DNA of 64,000 nucleotides, from positions 1 to 64,000 of the forward strand of contig CACANS010000002.1 in the NCBI GenBank assembly GCA_902533945.1. Reading direction: 5' to 3'. A program made the translations under genes and the position numbers. Below the pieces are notes generated by a model that worked only from the letters and a program-made list of their open reading frames with translations, was not told the DNA's origin and did no database searches. This document shows positions 43,626-51,841 of the stretch, in pieces (position 1 is the first letter of the stretch; every line of letters begins with the position of its first letter). The DNA comes from an uncultured Pelagibacteraceae bacterium. GTDB taxonomy: Bacteria > Pseudomonadota > Alphaproteobacteria > Pelagibacterales > Pelagibacteraceae.

Positions 43626-44415
43626 AAAAAATAAAAAAAAAAGCATTAAGATTAAAAAAAAAATTAAGGTTAAAGTCAAAAAAGAAAAAAAAATTAAAAA
43701 AATACCAAAAAAAAAAATACAAAAAAATATTGCTATTAAATCAAACGAAAAATACAGAGTTTCAAAAAGTAATGAAGTAAAGCCAGAAATAAAAAAGATA
43801 AAAAAACAAGATACCCAAAAGAAAGAATACAAACCAAATCAGTATGTAGTATATCCAAAACACGGTGTTGGAAAAATTTTAAAAATTGACACTGTTATAA
43901 TTGGAGGTATAGAAGTTCAATGCTATGTGGTTAAATTTGAAAAAGATAAAGCAGAAGGTTTTGTTCCTGTAAATAAACAATTACATTTAAGACCTCTTTC
44001 TACAATAAACCAGGTTAATAAATCTATCTCGATATTAAAAAGCAAACCAAAAATTAAAAGATCAATGTGGAGTAGAAGAGCTCAAGAATACGAACAAAAA
44101 ATAAATTCTGGAAAAGTTTATGAATTAGCAGAAGTTGTAAGAGACTTAAATAAAGGTGATGATATTATGGTAGATCAATCTTATAGTGAAAGACAGCTAT
44201 TCGAGAAAGCCTATGAAAGAATTTTAAATGAATTTCAAATTGTATTAAAAGTTTCACATGAGGACACTCAAAAAAAATTAGATAAAGCTCTAAAAAGAAA
44301 CATTATTACATCTGCTTCTGAAACAAAACCTCAGACACAAACAGATAAAATACCTCATTCAGATGTAACTAATGACGAAACCTCAGAAGAGACAACAGCA
44401 ACAGAAGAAGCATAA
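43582..44415 (+). CDS. carD: CarD-family transcription factor with long Lys-rich N-terminal extension
   Basis: CarD domain [48 protein letters not shown]...[18 protein letters not shown] after a Lys-rich N-terminus of about 77 aa; overlaps fdxA by 44 nt. Confidence 0.9.
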   Translation: MKKINLKNILKKTFKKNKKKSIKIKKKIKVKVKKEKKIKKIPKKKIQKNIAIKSNEKYRVSKSNEVKPEIKKIKKQDTQKKEYKPNQYVVYPKHGVGKILKIDTVIIGGIEVQCYVVKFEKDKAEGFVPVNKQLHLRPLSTINQVNKSISILKSKPKIKRSMWSRRAQEYEQKINSGKVYELAEVVRDLNKGDDIMVDQSYSERQLFEKAYERILNEFQIVLKVSHEDTQKKLDKALKRNIITSASETKPQTQTDKIPHSDVTNDETSEETTATEEA

Positions 44416-44424
44416 GAACAAAAA

Positions 44425-44462
44425 AAAACGCTTCTCACACAAAAAGTTATGAGAAGCGTTTT
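44425..44462 (-). terminator. Intrinsic terminator, best oriented for the minus-strand small ORF
   Basis: aaaacgcttctca ... tgagaagcgtttt (13-bp arms). On the minus strand the stem is followed by a long T run; the plus side has a short T4. Confidence 0.88.
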
Positions 44463-44476
44463 AAAGAAAGAATTAT

Positions 44477-44548
44477 TTATCTTCTTCTTCTTCTTTTCTT
44501 AGCTTTTTTCTTAGCTTTTTTCTTAGCTTTTTTTCTTCTCTTAGCCAT
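44477..44548 (-). CDS. 23-aa extremely basic repeat peptide MAKRRKKAKKKAKKKAKKRRRRR
   Basis: ATG GCT AAG AGA AGA AAA AAA (GCT AAG AAA AAA)x2 GCT AAG AAA AGA AGA AGA AGA AGA TAA. Preceded by Shine-Dalgarno AAGGGAG (44555-44561) and a consensus-like promoter, followed by a terminator. Confidence 0.75.
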   Translation of the reverse strand: MAKRRKKAKKKAKKKAKKRRRRR

Positions 44549-44571
44549 CTTTAGCTCCCTTATTTGTTAAA

Positions 44572-44588
44572 CGAATCATTATGATTCG
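44572..44588. promoter_or_regulatory. Operator-like palindrome at the predicted transcript start of the basic peptide gene
   Basis: cgaatcat-t-atgattcg, a perfect 8-1-8 dyad immediately downstream of the predicted -10. Confidence 0.6.
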
Positions 44589-44598
44589 ATATAACTGA

Positions 44599-44627
44599 TT
44601 ATTATTTTTTTTAAAAAGTTATGTCAA
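44599..44627 (-). promoter_or_regulatory. Sigma70-like promoter for the basic peptide gene
   Basis: Minus strand TTGACA (44627-44622), 17-nt spacer, TAATAA (44604-44599). Confidence 0.75.
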
Positions 44628-44738
44628 TTACTTAATTTTTGTAAAATTTTATAAAAAAAAATATTTTTTATTTTATTTTTAATAATTGTAAAAAAGTTAG
44701 ATAAATTGCGATTAATAAACAATATATTTTAAATTAAT

Positions 44739-46442
44739 TTAATAAAGTTTTTCAAAAGAATTTTTATATTTTTGTATAATTTTGAATCTTTTTAACTTTA
44801 ATGTTGGTGTTAACATTCCATTTTCAATTGAAAATTTTTCATCTATTGTAAAAAATTTTTTAATATTTTCTATTTTAGATAATTTTTTATTAATTTTTTC
44901 AATTTCTTGTCTAATATTTTCTTCCGCTAATGATTTTTGTTCTTCATTAATCACTAATAATGCAACAAGATAAGGTTTATTATCTCCATAAACAATTGCT
45001 TGCTCAAATAATTCTGAATTAACTAATTCATTTTCTATTTTTAATGGTGAGATATTGTCTCCACCTGGTGTAATTAAAATATCTTTTTTTCTATCTGTTA
45101 TTTTCAAATATTTATTTTCAAAAACTCCTATATCGCCTGTATGAAGCCAGCCATTTTTCAAAACTTTATCTGTTTCCTCTTTATTGTTCCAATATCCAAG
45201 CATAACATTCTCACCTTTAACAATTATCTCTCCATCTGCAGCAATTTTTACCTCATTTCCTTTAAATGGAGGTCCTACTGTTTCCACTCTTATATCATTT
45301 ATTGGATTACAACTTACAACTGGAGATGTTTCGGTTAGACCATAACCCTGCAAAGTAGGCAAACCTATGGCATTGAGAAAGTATCCAACTTGTTTATCCA
45401 AAGCACCACCACCAGAAACGAAGGTTTTTAAAGATCCTCCAAATTGAGCCTTTATTTTTTTTCTCACTATTTTCTCTAAAATATTGTCTTGAATTTTTTC
45501 AATAAAATTCAAAGGTTCTTTTTTAATTTTTTTTAATCCAAGATTTAGCATTTTTTGAACTAGGACTTTTTTTATCCCGGTTGCTTTATTAAAACTCGCA
45601 TTAATTTTTTGATAAAGATTTTGATAAAATCTTGGAACTGCAGTCATAATTTCTGGACTACAATCATTCATATTTTTTATTAATTTCTCAATATTCTCTG
45701 CATAAAATACTCTTGCTGAAACTGTGATTTGAACAAATTGAACTGTATGTTCATAAGAATGAGATAAAGGCAACCAAGTTAAAAATCTTGTTTGATTTTT
45801 TTTAATTAATGGATCTAATATTTCTATAGCTCCTTCACAGTTATTTAAAATGCCTCCATGACTTAATATAACTCCTTTTGGATTTCCTTGAGTTCCAGAG
45901 GTGTAAATTATACATGCTGGATCTTTTCTTTTTAAACTAATTTGAAATTCTTTTTTATTGTCAGAGTCTATATCTGTAATTTTTTTATAACTTATTAACA
46001 AATTACTTTCTTCTAAATTTAATTCATCAAAATGAATTATTTTTTTTATAAAATCTTTATCTTTTGTAATATTTTTTATTTTTTTATATTGTTCTATACT
46101 TGAAACAATTACTAAAGAAGGTTTGCAGTCATTAATTATATATTCATAGTCTCTTTCAGAATAAGTTGTATATGCTGGAACAGTAATTCCATAGGATAAC
46201 ATTATTGAAAGATCAGAGATTAACCATTCTGGTCTATTTTCAGAAATTAATAAACATCTATCACCTTTTTGAATATGCTTTGATATTTCTTCTGATAAGT
46301 TCTTAATTGATTGAAAAACTTGATTCCAAGAATATTCTTGAGAATTATATAACCATTTTAAAAATATCTGATCTTTATTTTTTACTTCACAAAATCTCTT
46401 ATAAAATAACTCAATTAGATTATTTATTCGAGCAATTTCCAT
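44739..46442 (-). CDS. Long-chain acyl-CoA synthetase (AMP-forming)
   Basis: CIIYTSGTQGNPKGVILSHGG...LQGYGLTETSPVVSCNP...GWLHTGDIGVFENKYLKITDRKKDILITPGGDNISPLKIEN. Confidence 0.92.
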   Translation of the reverse strand: MEIARINNLIELFYKRFCEVKNKDQIFLKWLYNSQEYSWNQVFQSIKNLSEEISKHIQKGDRCLLISENRPEWLISDLSIMLSYGITVPAYTTYSERDYEYIINDCKPSLVIVSSIEQYKKIKNITKDKDFIKKIIHFDELNLEESNLLISYKKITDIDSDNKKEFQISLKRKDPACIIYTSGTQGNPKGVILSHGGILNNCEGAIEILDPLIKKNQTRFLTWLPLSHSYEHTVQFVQITVSARVFYAENIEKLIKNMNDCSPEIMTAVPRFYQNLYQKINASFNKATGIKKVLVQKMLNLGLKKIKKEPLNFIEKIQDNILEKIVRKKIKAQFGGSLKTFVSGGGALDKQVGYFLNAIGLPTLQGYGLTETSPVVSCNPINDIRVETVGPPFKGNEVKIAADGEIIVKGENVMLGYWNNKEETDKVLKNGWLHTGDIGVFENKYLKITDRKKDILITPGGDNISPLKIENELVNSELFEQAIVYGDNKPYLVALLVINEEQKSLAEENIRQEIEKINKKLSKIENIKKFFTIDEKFSIENGMLTPTLKLKRFKIIQKYKNSFEKLY

Positions 46443-46480
46443 AAATTAACATTAAATACTTTAAGTAATATTATTTCAAG

Positions 46481-47173
46481 TTAATCATTATATCTAAATC
46501 TTTTATTTTTAAAAATGCCATTTCCTGGAAATGATCCATATATTAGTTTAAAGTTATTTTTATTTAAATATTTTAACATTTTTTGACATTTTTTTTTTAA
46601 ATATATATTATAGGCATGACCTTCGATTAAAATGAGTTCTATATTAAATTTTTTCAAATTAATTCCTTTTAAAACATCATAATCACTTCCTTCAGCATCA
46701 ATATCGAGAAGATTTATATTTTTTTTTCTTAAAAATTTATTTAAAATAAAATCTAACGTTCTTATTTTTATTTTTTTAGATTTTGCTCTTTTTTTACTCA
46801 TTTTTGTAAAAAAATTCTTATTTAGTGAATTTACCATTGAAACATCTTTATTATAAAAAAAATATCCGTTTTTATTTTTACTTCCAACAGCTAAATTTAA
46901 ATTAACATCATTTGGTCTTGCAACTTTGAATAAATCTATGGTTTTTTTACTTATATCAATATTGATTCCTGTCCAACCATTTTTATAAAGATTTAATGTA
47001 TTTGATATTCTAATTGGATGATATGAGCCAACATCCACATAAATACCTTTCTTTTTTTGAAAGTATTTTTCTATAAATTTCTTATTTTTATTTTGATCAT
47101 TATTTTTTAACAAATTCCTTAAAGAATTTTTAAACAAATTTAATCTCAAATTTATTTCATAAAAATAATTCAT
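46481..47173 (-). CDS. FkbM-family methyltransferase
   Basis: KKKGIYVDVGSYHPIRISNTLNLYKNGWTGINIDISKKTIDLFKVARPNDVNLNLAVG...INLLDIDAEGSDYDVLKGINL. Confidence 0.88.
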   Translation of the reverse strand: MNYFYEINLRLNLFKNSLRNLLKNNDQNKNKKFIEKYFQKKKGIYVDVGSYHPIRISNTLNLYKNGWTGINIDISKKTIDLFKVARPNDVNLNLAVGSKNKNGYFFYNKDVSMVNSLNKNFFTKMSKKRAKSKKIKIRTLDFILNKFLRKKNINLLDIDAEGSDYDVLKGINLKKFNIELILIEGHAYNIYLKKKCQKMLKYLNKNNFKLIYGSFPGNGIFKNKRFRYND

Positions 47174-47186
47174 TATATTTTTTCCT

Positions 47187-47273
47187 TGGTGGGCGAAGAG
47201 AGAATCGAACTCTCACAGTATTGCTACCATTGGATTTTGAGTCCAACGCGTCTACCAATTCCGCCATTCGCCC
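47187..47273 (-). tRNA. tRNA-Leu (anticodon CAA), CCA encoded
   Basis: Reverse strand GGGCGAATGGCGGAATTGGTAGACGCGTTGGACTCAAAATCCAATGGTAGCAATACTGTGAGAGTTCGATTCTCTCTTCGCCCACCA; long variable arm, loop CTCAAAA. Confidence 0.95.
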
Positions 47274-47329
47274 ATTTAAATAATTTTTTTAAATAGTATA
47301 AGTTCAATTATTATAATAAAACAAATAAA

Positions 47330-47935
47330 ATGATAAAGCAGATTTATAAAAAAACCATAGAATTAGCAGGTCATAAAAGCTCAAAATTTTTTTTAGCAGT
47401 CATGTCTTTTATTGAAAGTTTTATATTTCCCATACCACCTGATGTCCTTATTATACCAATGACAATAGCTAAAAAAAAAGATTGGTTGAAGATTGCTTTA
47501 ATAGCTACAATTTTCTCAGTGCTTGGTGGATGTTTGGGTTATTTCATTGGTTATGTTTTTTTTAATGAAATAGGTATAAAAATATTTGAACTATATGGTG
47601 TAGACAATGCTTCCTTTTTAAAAGACAAAGTGTCCTCTGAAGGTGGTGTAATAGCTTGGATTACACTTTTAGCTATTGCCGGTTTTAGTCCACTACCATT
47701 TAAACTTTTAACAATAACTAGCGGATTTGTTCATTTTAATTTACTTCTATTTATAATGGTAAGTGCACTTACTAGAGGTTCAAGGTTTTTTTTAATTTCT
47801 TTTCTTATTGGAAATTTTGGTACAACTATGAAAAAAATTATAGAAAAAAAATTACTAAAATTTTCAATAATAATATCTATTATTTTAATTCTATTTGCTC
47901 TTTTTATTTATTATTTTTTAAAAAATTTTATTTAA
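47330..47935 (+). CDS. YqaA/DedA-like membrane protein
   Basis: FIESFIFPIPPDVLIIPMTIAKKKDW...GCLGYFIGY...FSPLPFKLLTITSGF. Confidence 0.8.
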   Translation: MIKQIYKKTIELAGHKSSKFFLAVMSFIESFIFPIPPDVLIIPMTIAKKKDWLKIALIATIFSVLGGCLGYFIGYVFFNEIGIKIFELYGVDNASFLKDKVSSEGGVIAWITLLAIAGFSPLPFKLLTITSGFVHFNLLLFIMVSALTRGSRFFLISFLIGNFGTTMKKIIEKKLLKFSIIISIILILFALFIYYFLKNFI

Positions 47936-47938
47936 GTT

Positions 47939-48418
47939 ATGAAATATATTCTTGATAAAAAAATAATTTATTTAATTACGTTAACTATATCTGTATTATC
48001 TTTGTTAACTGCAGTTTACATAGAATATTCAATTGGAATTAAACCTTGCACACTTTGCATTTATCAAAGAATTCCTTACTTATTCCTTATTTTTGTATCT
48101 TTTTTAGGTTATAATTACTCTGAAAATTTATTTTGGATAAAATTGCAAACCTTAATATTTTTAATAAGTTTTTTATTATCGGGATATCATTTTGGAATAG
48201 AAACGGGATTTTTTAATGAATTTGCAGGTTGTACTGCTCAAAATGTTAATTTATTAGACAAATCAGAAATACTAAACAGTCTTAAAAATAATACAATTAG
48301 TTGCAAAAATGTAAGTTTTAAAATAGCAGGCATGTCTCTTGCGACTATAAATATGATTATTTCTTCTATATTTGTAATTATACATCTTAAAATATTACAC
48401 AATGAAAAAAACAAATAA
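47939..48418 (+). CDS. dsbB: Disulfide bond formation protein DsbB family
   Basis: YSIGIKPCTLCIYQRIPYLFL (CxxC loop) and a second Cys pair; four TM segments. Confidence 0.85.
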   Translation: MKYILDKKIIYLITLTISVLSLLTAVYIEYSIGIKPCTLCIYQRIPYLFLIFVSFLGYNYSENLFWIKLQTLIFLISFLLSGYHFGIETGFFNEFAGCTAQNVNLLDKSEILNSLKNNTISCKNVSFKIAGMSLATINMIISSIFVIIHLKILHNEKNK

Positions 48419-48935
48419 AAAAAAGGTAGAAGAAATAATAAGAGTTGATCATGCTGGAGAACGTGGAGCAATAAAAATATACGAGGGACAACTCTTAGCT
48501 TTAAATACCTTAGTTAAGGATAAAAAATTAGAAAAAATGATAAAAGAAATGAAAGAACATGAAAAAGAACATTGTGAATACTTTGAAAATGAAATTAAAA
48601 AGAGAGGAATTAAAAAAACTATTTTTCTTCCTTTGTGGGATTTATTGGGAGTTGGTTTGGGATTTGGAAGTGTAATTTTGGGAAAAAAAGCTGCAATGTT
48701 ATGTACAGCATCAGTTGAAGAAATAATTGATGAACATTATCAAAATCAATTAAATGAATTAAAAAAAGATGAAGAAAAACTTAAAAAAAAAATCACTAAG
48801 TTCAGAGCTGATGAAATTAACCATAAAAATATTGCATACAAAGAAGGGGCTACTAAAGAAGGACTATATTCAGTGTTTGATAAAATTATTAAAACAGGAT
48901 CAAAATTTGCAATTAATATTTCAAAAGAAATATAA
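48402..48935 (+). CDS. coq7: Demethoxyubiquinone hydroxylase (COQ7 family)
   Basis: IIRVDHAGERGAIKIYEGQL...MKEHEKEHCEYFE...ASVEEIIDEHYQNQL; diiron EXXH pattern. Confidence 0.92.
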   Translation: MKKTNKKKVEEIIRVDHAGERGAIKIYEGQLLALNTLVKDKKLEKMIKEMKEHEKEHCEYFENEIKKRGIKKTIFLPLWDLLGVGLGFGSVILGKKAAMLCTASVEEIIDEHYQNQLNELKKDEEKLKKKITKFRADEINHKNIAYKEGATKEGLYSVFDKIIKTGSKFAINISKEI

Positions 48936-48938
48936 ATT

Positions 48939-49502
48939 TTAAGGCTCTAATTCAACATCCCAATACAAATAATCTAACCAACTTTTATGTAAAAAATTTG
49001 GAGGAAAATTTTTTCCATTTTTATGCAAATCTTCTGTGGAGGGACGAAATGGTAATTGATGTAGTATCATTCCAGATTTAGATAATAATCTTCCACCTTT
49101 TTTTACATTACAACAAGAACATGCTGTTACTACGTTATCCCAATCTGTTTTACCTCCTTTTGATCTAGGTAAAAGATGGTCAAATGTTAATTCTTTTTTA
49201 CTACCGCAGTATTGACAACTAAACTTATCTCTTAAGAACACATTAAATCTTGTGAAGCTAGGATTGGTTTGAGGTTTTACAAAACTTCTTAGAGCAATAA
49301 CACTTGGAAGCTTCATGCTAAATGAAGGACTTCTTATAACTCTATCATAATAACTCACTATCGAAACTCTATCTAAAAAAACAGACTTTATCGAGTCTTG
49401 CCAGCACCATAAAGATAATGGGTAATAACTTAATGGTCTATAGTCAGCATTTAAAACAAGCGCTGGACATTTTTCAAGTGATAATGTTTGATCTATTGTC
49501 AT
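48939..49502 (-). CDS. HNH endonuclease
   Basis: CQYCGSKKELTFDHLLPRSKGGKTDWDNVVTACSCCNVKKGGR. Confidence 0.92.
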   Translation of the reverse strand: MTIDQTLSLEKCPALVLNADYRPLSYYPLSLWCWQDSIKSVFLDRVSIVSYYDRVIRSPSFSMKLPSVIALRSFVKPQTNPSFTRFNVFLRDKFSCQYCGSKKELTFDHLLPRSKGGKTDWDNVVTACSCCNVKKGGRLLSKSGMILHQLPFRPSTEDLHKNGKNFPPNFLHKSWLDYLYWDVELEP

Positions 49503-49565
49503 AAGTTAATTAATTCTAGCCTAATTGTAAATTAATATCAACATGACAAATTATTTTAAAAAAAA

Positions 49566-50222
49566 TTAATAACCTAAGTTTTTTTTAATATATTTTAGAG
49601 CAATACTCGAAGCTTCCGATGAAATATGATGCTCGCAGTTCTGTAGCATATTAGTTTCTACTTCAATTTTTTTTCTTTCCAAAAAATCTTTTGCTTCTAA
49701 CAAATTATTTGGGGGAACTACTTGATCCATATCACCATGTAATAATAAAAATTTAGTTTTTGAAATTATTCTTGACTCTAGGTTTTCCTTATTAATTATT
49801 TTTCCAGAAAATCCAACTACACAACTGAATGGCTCATTTTCAATTAATCCAATATTGATTGCTAACATACACCCTTGACTAAAACCAGATAAACATACCT
49901 TTGAATTATCTAATCTATATATGGTCTTTATCTGATCGATAAATTCTTTTAACTTTTTTTCTGCTTTTAAAGATTGTTCAAGAATATATTCTTCGTTTTC
50001 TTTTGATAAATCAAACCATTGGTAGCCGTTTGGATTAATTTCACATTTCTCATGTGCATTAGGACATAAAAATACGGTATTAGGCATAAAACGTTTCCAG
50101 TTGAGTGTAAGTATGCTTATATCTTTACCGTCTCCACCGTAACCATGAAGCAAAATTACTGCATTTTTTATTTCTACATTATTTTCGGGATTGATTACTA
50201 CTGTTTCAAGGCAAAATTTCAT
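49566..50222 (-). CDS. Phospholipase/carboxylesterase (alpha/beta hydrolase)
   Basis: ILLHGYGGDGKDISIL...VCLSGFSQGCMLAINIG...LLHGDMDQVVPPNNL. Confidence 0.9.
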   Translation of the reverse strand: MKFCLETVVINPENNVEIKNAVILLHGYGGDGKDISILTLNWKRFMPNTVFLCPNAHEKCEINPNGYQWFDLSKENEEYILEQSLKAEKKLKEFIDQIKTIYRLDNSKVCLSGFSQGCMLAINIGLIENEPFSCVVGFSGKIINKENLESRIISKTKFLLLHGDMDQVVPPNNLLEAKDFLERKKIEVETNMLQNCEHHISSEASSIALKYIKKNLGY

Positions 50223-50335
50223 ATTTAATTTATTATGTTTTTTTATTAAAAAAATGTCCTACAATCAATTAATGCTTTCTTATATTTCAATTAAAGTTTT
50301 AGATTATTTAAATCTAAAGTATATAAATAACCAAT

Positions 50336-51730
50336 ATGAAGAAAAAAATAAAATCTATTTGGAACACCAGAATTAACAAAAAAACCTCATCTTTATTCCA
50401 AAAAATAGGGTCTTCTATCGAAGTAGATAAAAGATTATTTAAAGAAGATATAGATGGGTCAATAGCTCATGTGGAAATGCTTTGTAAACAAAAAATAATC
50501 TCCTTTAAAATTAAAAATAAAATAATTTGGGGTTTAAAAAAAATTGAAAATGAAATTAAGAAAAAAAAATTCATTTTTAGAATTGAATATGAAGATATTC
50601 ATATGAACATTGAAAAAAGATTATACGATATTATTGGCGAAGATGCGGGTTTCATGCATTCTGCTAGATCTAGAAATGACCAGGTTTTAACTGATTTAAA
50701 ATTATGGATGAAAAAATCTACAATTGAACTGATTGAAGGATTAAAAAATTTAAATAAGCATTTTGTTAACTTAGCTGAAAAAAATGTTTATACAATTATG
50801 CCTGGATTTACTCATTTAAAAAATGCACAACCAATTTCATTGGGTCATTATTTGTTAGCATACGTGGAAATGTTTGGCAGAGACTTAAATAGATTTAATT
50901 ACAATTTAAATAATTTAAATGAAAACCCTTTAGGTGTTGGAGCATTATCAGGAACATCTTTTAATATTGATAGAAAATTTACAGCCAAAAAGCTAAAATT
51001 TAAAAAAGTTAGCAATAACTCTATAGATACAGTGTCAGATCGTGATTTCGCACTTGATTTTCTATTTTCTTGTGCAACTTGTTCGATGCATATATCGCGA
51101 CTATCGGAAGAATTTATTATTTGGAATTCTGATGCATTCAATTTTATATCTTTAAAAGACAGTTTGGTAACAGGGTCTTCCATGATGCCACAAAAAAAAA
51201 ATCCAGATCCACTAGAATATTTAAGAGGAAAAAGTGGCAATGCTTATGGTAATTTATTTTCAATGTTTACAATATTAAAAGGTTTGCCGTTATCATATTT
51301 TAAAGATTTACAGGATGACAAAAACTTAATATTTAAATCATTTGATGATCTAAAAAATTCAATTTTAATTCTGAGTGAAATAATTAAAAATATTAATTTT
51401 AATAAAAAAAAAATGCTTCAACTGGCTTCTATTGGATATATTACATCAACTGATTTAGCAGAACATATTGTACAAAAATTAAAAATTCCATTTAGAAAAT
51501 CTTATGAAATTACAGCAAAAATAGTAAATTATGCAGAAAAAAATAATAAAACATTAGATCAAATTAGTATTACTGAAATTAAAAAAATTGAAAAAAAATT
51601 AGACTCTGATGTTTTAAAAATTTTAAATCTAGAAAATTCAATAAAATCAAAGAAATCATATGGAGGAACATCTTTTGAAAATGTAAATAGAATGATAAAG
51701 AAATATAAAAAAGGAATTAATGTTAAATAA
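50336..51730 (+). CDS. argH: Argininosuccinate lyase
   Basis: MHSARSRNDQVLTDLKLWMK...TGSSMMPQKKNPDPLEYLRGKSG. Confidence 0.97.
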   Translation: MKKKIKSIWNTRINKKTSSLFQKIGSSIEVDKRLFKEDIDGSIAHVEMLCKQKIISFKIKNKIIWGLKKIENEIKKKKFIFRIEYEDIHMNIEKRLYDIIGEDAGFMHSARSRNDQVLTDLKLWMKKSTIELIEGLKNLNKHFVNLAEKNVYTIMPGFTHLKNAQPISLGHYLLAYVEMFGRDLNRFNYNLNNLNENPLGVGALSGTSFNIDRKFTAKKLKFKKVSNNSIDTVSDRDFALDFLFSCATCSMHISRLSEEFIIWNSDAFNFISLKDSLVTGSSMMPQKKNPDPLEYLRGKSGNAYGNLFSMFTILKGLPLSYFKDLQDDKNLIFKSFDDLKNSILILSEIIKNINFNKKKMLQLASIGYITSTDLAEHIVQKLKIPFRKSYEITAKIVNYAEKNNKTLDQISITEIKKIEKKLDSDVLKILNLENSIKSKKSYGGTSFENVNRMIKKYKKGINVK

Positions 51731-51830
51731 AATATTATTTTTTATACTAATATCTATAGTTTTGTTTTCTTGTGGCAAAAAAGGAGATCCGGTCTATGAA
51801 GAATCAAGATTAAAATTAGTTATTACTTAA
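51720..51830 (+). CDS. lptM: Small LptM/YifL-like lipoprotein (36 aa)
   Basis: MLNKILFFILISIVLFSCGKKGDPVYEESRLKLVIT*: lipobox followed by CGKKGDPVY, between argH and lysA; overlaps argH by 11 nt. Confidence 0.8.
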   Translation: MLNKILFFILISIVLFSCGKKGDPVYEESRLKLVIT

Positions 51831-51841
51831 TAAAAAACTTT

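Noticed and set aside
43539-43832. 97-aa minus-strand ORF rich in Phe/Ile
   Set aside because: Complement of the lysine-rich CarD N-terminus and fdxA end; an artefact of poly(A) composition.
44484-44548. GCTAAGAAAAAA tandem repeat as a CRISPR or simple non-coding repeat
   Set aside because: Repeat unit is 12 nt in frame with a short ORF that has its own SD, promoter and terminator; no spacers.
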